Below, piece by piece: positions 61,194 through 64,000 of a stretch of 64,000 bases of DNA. The translations under genes and the position numbers were made by a program. Source of the DNA: Bradyrhizobium jicamae (lineage in GTDB: Bacteria; Pseudomonadota; Alphaproteobacteria; Rhizobiales; Xanthobacteraceae); contig NZ_JAFCKQ010000007.1 in the NCBI RefSeq assembly GCF_018130215.1, positions 62,001 to 126,000 on the forward strand, written 5' to 3'. Under the pieces are notes generated by a model. That model saw only the letters and a list, made by a program, of their open reading frames with translations, was not told where the DNA came from and did not search any database. Each line of letters opens with the position of its first letter. The first letter of the stretch is position 1.

Positions 61194-61955
61194 TTACTTC
61201 GGCGCCATGCGAAGCGAGGCATCGAGCCGCACCACTTCGCCGTTCAGGTAAGCGTTGTCGATCATGTGCAGCGCCAGCGAGGCGAACTCGTCGGCCTGGC
61301 CGAGACGGCGCGGGAACGGGATCGCGGCGGCGAGCGAATCCTGTGCCTCCTGCGGCAGATTGGCGAGCAGCGGAGTGAGGAACAGGCCGGGCGCGATGGT
61401 CAGCACGCGGATACCGAACTGCGCGAGTTCGCGCGCGATCGGCAGCGTCATCGCGACGATGCCGCCCTTGGAGGCCGAGTACGCCGCCTGCCCGATCTGG
61501 CCGTCATAGGCGGCGACGGATGCCGTGCAGATCACGACACCGCGCTCGCCTGTCGCGAGCGGTTCAAGCTTGGACATGCCTGATGTCGCGAGCCGCAGCA
61601 TGTTGAACGAGCCGATCAAATTGACCTTGATCACCTTGTCGAAATCGGCGAGCGCCATCGGCCCTTCGCGGCCGATCACGCGCTTTGCAACGCCGATGCC
61701 GGCGCAGTTGACGAGCACGCGCGCCGGACCATGCACGGCTGCCGCCTTGGCCACCGCCGCTTCGGCGGAAGCAGCGTCAGCGACGTCGCAGACCAGCGGG
61801 ATGCCGCCGATCTCGGCCGCGACGCTCTCGGCGAGCTTTGCGTTGAGGTCGCAGACCGCGACCTTGGCGCCCTGCGCGGCGAGACGCCGCGCAGTCGCAG
61901 CGCCCAATCCCGATGCGCCTCCGGTGACGATGGCGGCCTGGTCCTTCAACTGCAT
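61194..61955 (-). CDS. SDR family 3-hydroxyacyl-CoA dehydrogenase (type II HSD10-like)
   Basis: 253 residues with an AGAGGAG site. TGGASGLGAATARRLAAQGAKVAVCDLN at the N terminus, NCAGIG, catalytic Ser in TASVAAY, and YSASKGG are present, and the specific segments EGPMALADFDKVIKVNLIGSFNMLRLA and APGLFLTPLLANLP match the 3-hydroxy-2-methylbutyryl-CoA / HSD10 group. It could oxidise a 3-hydroxyacyl-CoA formed from feruloyl- or coumaroyl-CoA hydration. That role rests on the neighbours. Confidence 0.88.
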   Translation of the reverse strand: MQLKDQAAIVTGGASGLGAATARRLAAQGAKVAVCDLNAKLAESVAAEIGGIPLVCDVADAASAEAAVAKAAAVHGPARVLVNCAGIGVAKRVIGREGPMALADFDKVIKVNLIGSFNMLRLATSGMSKLEPLATGERGVVICTASVAAYDGQIGQAAYSASKGGIVAMTLPIARELAQFGIRVLTIAPGLFLTPLLANLPQEAQDSLAAAIPFPRRLGQADEFASLALHMIDNAYLNGEVVRLDASLRMAPK

Positions 61956-61987
61956 GGCTTTCTCCTCTTCGAATTCGGGTGCGAAAT

Positions 61988-63859
61988 TCAGGTCAGGGTG
62001 ATCACCGAGGCCGGCGGCACCGGCGCATAGAGCGTGTCGATCAGTGCGCTGCGATGCTCCAGCACCGCGCGCTGGTTGATCGAACCTTTGTCGGTGACCT
62101 CGCCGCGATCGATCGACAGCGGCGTGTCGAGCAGGATCGCGCGGGCGATGCGGGTCGACGAGCCGGTGGCAGCGGCAAGGAACCTCGTGAAGCGCTCGCG
62201 GAAGGCGGCCCGCACCAGGGGATCATTGGCCGCGGCGGCGATGTCGTTCGGTGCGAGCTTCGGATTGATCAGGCGGCAGCCGTCGAGATCGAGGATGACC
62301 AGTGCCGAGATCTCGTCGCGGTTGAGGCCGGCAATCACGACGTCGCGCACCAGTGGCGCGCAGGTGCCGACGAAGCGCGCGCGCAAGGGCCCGACGCTGA
62401 CCCAGGTACCGCTGGCGAGCTTGAAATCCTCGGCAATGCGGCCGTCGAAATCGAAACCCGCGTCGAAATCAGCCGGATCGGCCGGCTTCAGCGCATCGCC
62501 GAACTTGTAGAATCCTTCCTCATCGAACGCCTTGGCGGTCAACTCCGGCTGGCGCCAGTAGCCCGGGGTGACGTTCGGTCCCCTGGCCCGGACCTCGAGC
62601 TTGCCGTTGTTCGGCAGCAGCTTTGCGTCATTGCCCGGGACCGGCAGTCCGACATGGCCGGAGCGGCTCGTATCGGGACGCACCGACATGAAGAACGGCG
62701 AGGTCTCGGTGGCGCCCAAGCCAGTCAGCATCGGCACGCGATACCCCTTCTCCTGCACCGCAAGCTCGTCGAGGCTGTTCCAGATGAACGGCGACAGCGC
62801 CGCGCCGGAGAAGAACATCGCGTGAAGGCGGTCGAAGAATTTCGCCCGCAGGCCGGCATCGTCGCGCAGATAGGGCAGCAGCGACTCATAGCCCTTGGGC
62901 ACGTTGAAATAGACCGTCGGCGATATCTCGCGAAGGTTTCGCACGGTCTCCTCGATGCCACCCGGCATCGGCTTGCCCTCATCGAGATACATCGAGCCGC
63001 CATTGTAGAGCGTCAGCCCGATATTGTGGTTGCCGCCGAATGTGTGATTCCACGGCAACCAGTCGACGATGACAGGGGGCTCGTCCTTGAGGAACGCCAG
63101 CGTCTCGCGCAGCATCACCTGGTTGGCGCAGATCATGCGCTGGGTGTTGATGACGGCCTTGGGGTTGCCGGTCGAGCCCGAGGTCAGCAGGAATTTTGCG
63201 ATCGTGTCGGGCCCGATGCGGTTATTGATGGCGTCAAGTCGCGGATCTTCCGGAGTCACGATGAGATCGGCGAGCCGCGTCACGCCGCGGCCGGGGATCG
63301 CACCGCGGCTGGCGGCGATCTCGGTCCCGGCGGGCAAATTCGTCAACAACGCGTTCGCATACTTGTCGGCGTCGTCGACGAAGACGAGGCCGGGCGTCAA
63401 CAGCTTGACCAGGAAATTCAGCTTGCCGTAGTCGCGCGACACCAGCGAATAGGCCGGCGACACGGGGCAGAACGGAATGCCGGCATAGAGCGCGCCGAAC
63501 GCGATCAGCGCGTGATCGATCGAATTGCCCGACAGGATCACGATCGGCCGCTCCGCGGACAGCCCGCGAGCGATCAGGGCCGAGGCAAGACGCCGCGTCG
63601 TGTCCAGTAGTTGCGCGTATGAAATCTGCCGCCAGCCACCGCCGGCCGCACGTTCGGCCATGAAGACCCGGTTCGGCTCGGCTTTTGCCCAATGGTGCAG
63701 GCGGTCGGTGATGCGGGCCGGATAGTCGGCGAGCTTGAGTTTAGGGCGCAGATAGATCGTGCCATCGTCGCGGCGCTCGACCGTGACCTCGGGATTGCCG
63801 AACGAGATCGGACGCAGAGGATGCGAGCCTGTAACGGACACTGACGGCCTGACGCTCAT
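61988..63859 (-). CDS. fcs: Feruloyl-CoA synthase (acyl-adenylate ligase)
   Basis: 623 residues, the length of the long bacterial feruloyl-CoA synthase group. Adenylation motifs: LLTSGSTGNPKAVINTQRM (P-loop), LTGLGATETSPF, and RARGPNVTPGYWRQPELTAKAFDEEGFYKFGDALKP. N-terminal segment LADYPARITDRLHHWAKAEPNRVFMAER and VDWLPWNHTFGGNHNIGLTLYNGG are typical of this subgroup. It converts ferulate, p-coumarate or caffeate to CoA esters. Start overlaps the stop of the upstream hydratase gene (ATGA), and the SDR gene follows 32 bases later. Confidence 0.88.
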   Translation of the reverse strand: MSVRPSVSVTGSHPLRPISFGNPEVTVERRDDGTIYLRPKLKLADYPARITDRLHHWAKAEPNRVFMAERAAGGGWRQISYAQLLDTTRRLASALIARGLSAERPIVILSGNSIDHALIAFGALYAGIPFCPVSPAYSLVSRDYGKLNFLVKLLTPGLVFVDDADKYANALLTNLPAGTEIAASRGAIPGRGVTRLADLIVTPEDPRLDAINNRIGPDTIAKFLLTSGSTGNPKAVINTQRMICANQVMLRETLAFLKDEPPVIVDWLPWNHTFGGNHNIGLTLYNGGSMYLDEGKPMPGGIEETVRNLREISPTVYFNVPKGYESLLPYLRDDAGLRAKFFDRLHAMFFSGAALSPFIWNSLDELAVQEKGYRVPMLTGLGATETSPFFMSVRPDTSRSGHVGLPVPGNDAKLLPNNGKLEVRARGPNVTPGYWRQPELTAKAFDEEGFYKFGDALKPADPADFDAGFDFDGRIAEDFKLASGTWVSVGPLRARFVGTCAPLVRDVVIAGLNRDEISALVILDLDGCRLINPKLAPNDIAAAANDPLVRAAFRERFTRFLAAATGSSTRIARAILLDTPLSIDRGEVTDKGSINQRAVLEHRSALIDTLYAPVPPASVITLT

Positions 63860-64000
63860 GTCGGCTTCACCTTCGCGGTCTTGCGATCGAGAAATGCGCG
63901 GATGCGCTTCTTCGCTTCCTTGTCGCTCTGTGCCACCGTCGCCATCAGCGATTCCATCAACAGGCCGGTCTGGGGATTGGCTTCGGCGATCATCGGCAGC
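63856..64000 (-). CDS. Enoyl-CoA hydratase/isomerase family protein, 3' end only
   Basis: Partial: the gene runs off the window end, and only its last 47 codons are visible, in the frame whose first whole codon begins at 63999. The translation ends in a helix with ANPQTGLLMESLMATVAQ and KEAKKRIRAFLDRKTAKV, typical of the C-terminal end of crotonase-fold proteins. Its TGA overlaps the fcs start. In this context it should be the hydroxycinnamoyl-CoA hydratase-lyase or a hydratase of that pathway, which cannot be decided from the tail. Confidence 0.75.
   Translation of the reverse strand, partial: LPMIAEANPQTGLLMESLMATVAQSDKEAKKRIRAFLDRKTAKVKPT

Overview
This window is high-GC alphaproteobacterial DNA, most likely from Bradyrhizobium or a close relative such as Rhodopseudomonas. 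The reasons are the SAM-II riboswitch in front of metZ, the two-domain dCTP deaminase, the many branched-chain-amino-acid-type (Liv) ABC transporters, the acyl-CoA and phenylpropanoid catabolic operons, and several families of intergenic palindromic repeats typical of that group. No transposase, integrase, phage gene, CRISPR array or rRNA was found. One tRNA gene (Gly, anticodon CCC) is present. No stretch over 300 bases lacks a gene or candidate gene. The largest unexplained gaps are 3901-4176 and 15475-15730, where I see nothing coding.

Layout. 21-3300: class I glutamine amidotransferase-like hydrolase, DUF2817 metallopeptidase-like protein and MHS-family transporter, apparently one uptake and hydrolysis unit. 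3511-7533: Cys-rich secreted protein, HxlR regulator divergent from a CDGSH/ferredoxin/globin fusion, secreted esterase, RidA. 7704-11072: PHA-synthase-like hydrolase, Rieske oxygenase and divergent LysR regulator. 11118-12819: ECF sigma factor with a promoter motif repeated in front of its own gene and in front of a DUF4142/cupredoxin pair. 12915-15474: SnoaL-like protein, LuxR regulator, cytochrome P450. 15731-21056: a tight five-gene membrane cluster (DUF5132, Cys-less HMA-like protein, P-type ATPase without the CPC motif, EcsC, DUF445), the best candidate here for an undescribed system. 21144-30740: LCIB-like carbonic anhydrase candidate, DapA-like aldolase, old yellow enzyme, luciferase-like monooxygenase, tRNA-Gly, GT22-type mannosyltransferase, Ogt, AraC-VOC-SRPBCC group, Met/Gly-rich exported protein. 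30850-36185: MATE pump, unknown protein, dCTP deaminase, and SAM-II riboswitch with metZ.

36257-53605 is one functional block. A minus-strand beta-oxidation operon (bifunctional hydratase/dehydrogenase, CoA ligase, two acyl-CoA dehydrogenases, SDR) resembles the pim dicarboxylate operon of Rhodopseudomonas, but no thiolase is present. It is divergent from an IclR regulator across a perfect palindrome. The IclR gene is followed by livGFHM and then four tandem paralogous binding-protein genes, each with its own terminator. The likely role is uptake and CoA-dependent degradation of dicarboxylic or fatty acids.

53834-64000: glycerate kinase, then a phenylpropanoid (ferulate/p-coumarate) locus. 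It holds a CouR-like MarR regulator, a second Liv transporter with a LivM-LivG fusion, a binding protein, a thioesterase, an SDR, feruloyl-CoA synthase and the 3' end of an enoyl-CoA hydratase gene cut by the window edge. The Rieske oxygenase at 8986-10053 could act on vanillate arising from this pathway, but that link is inference.
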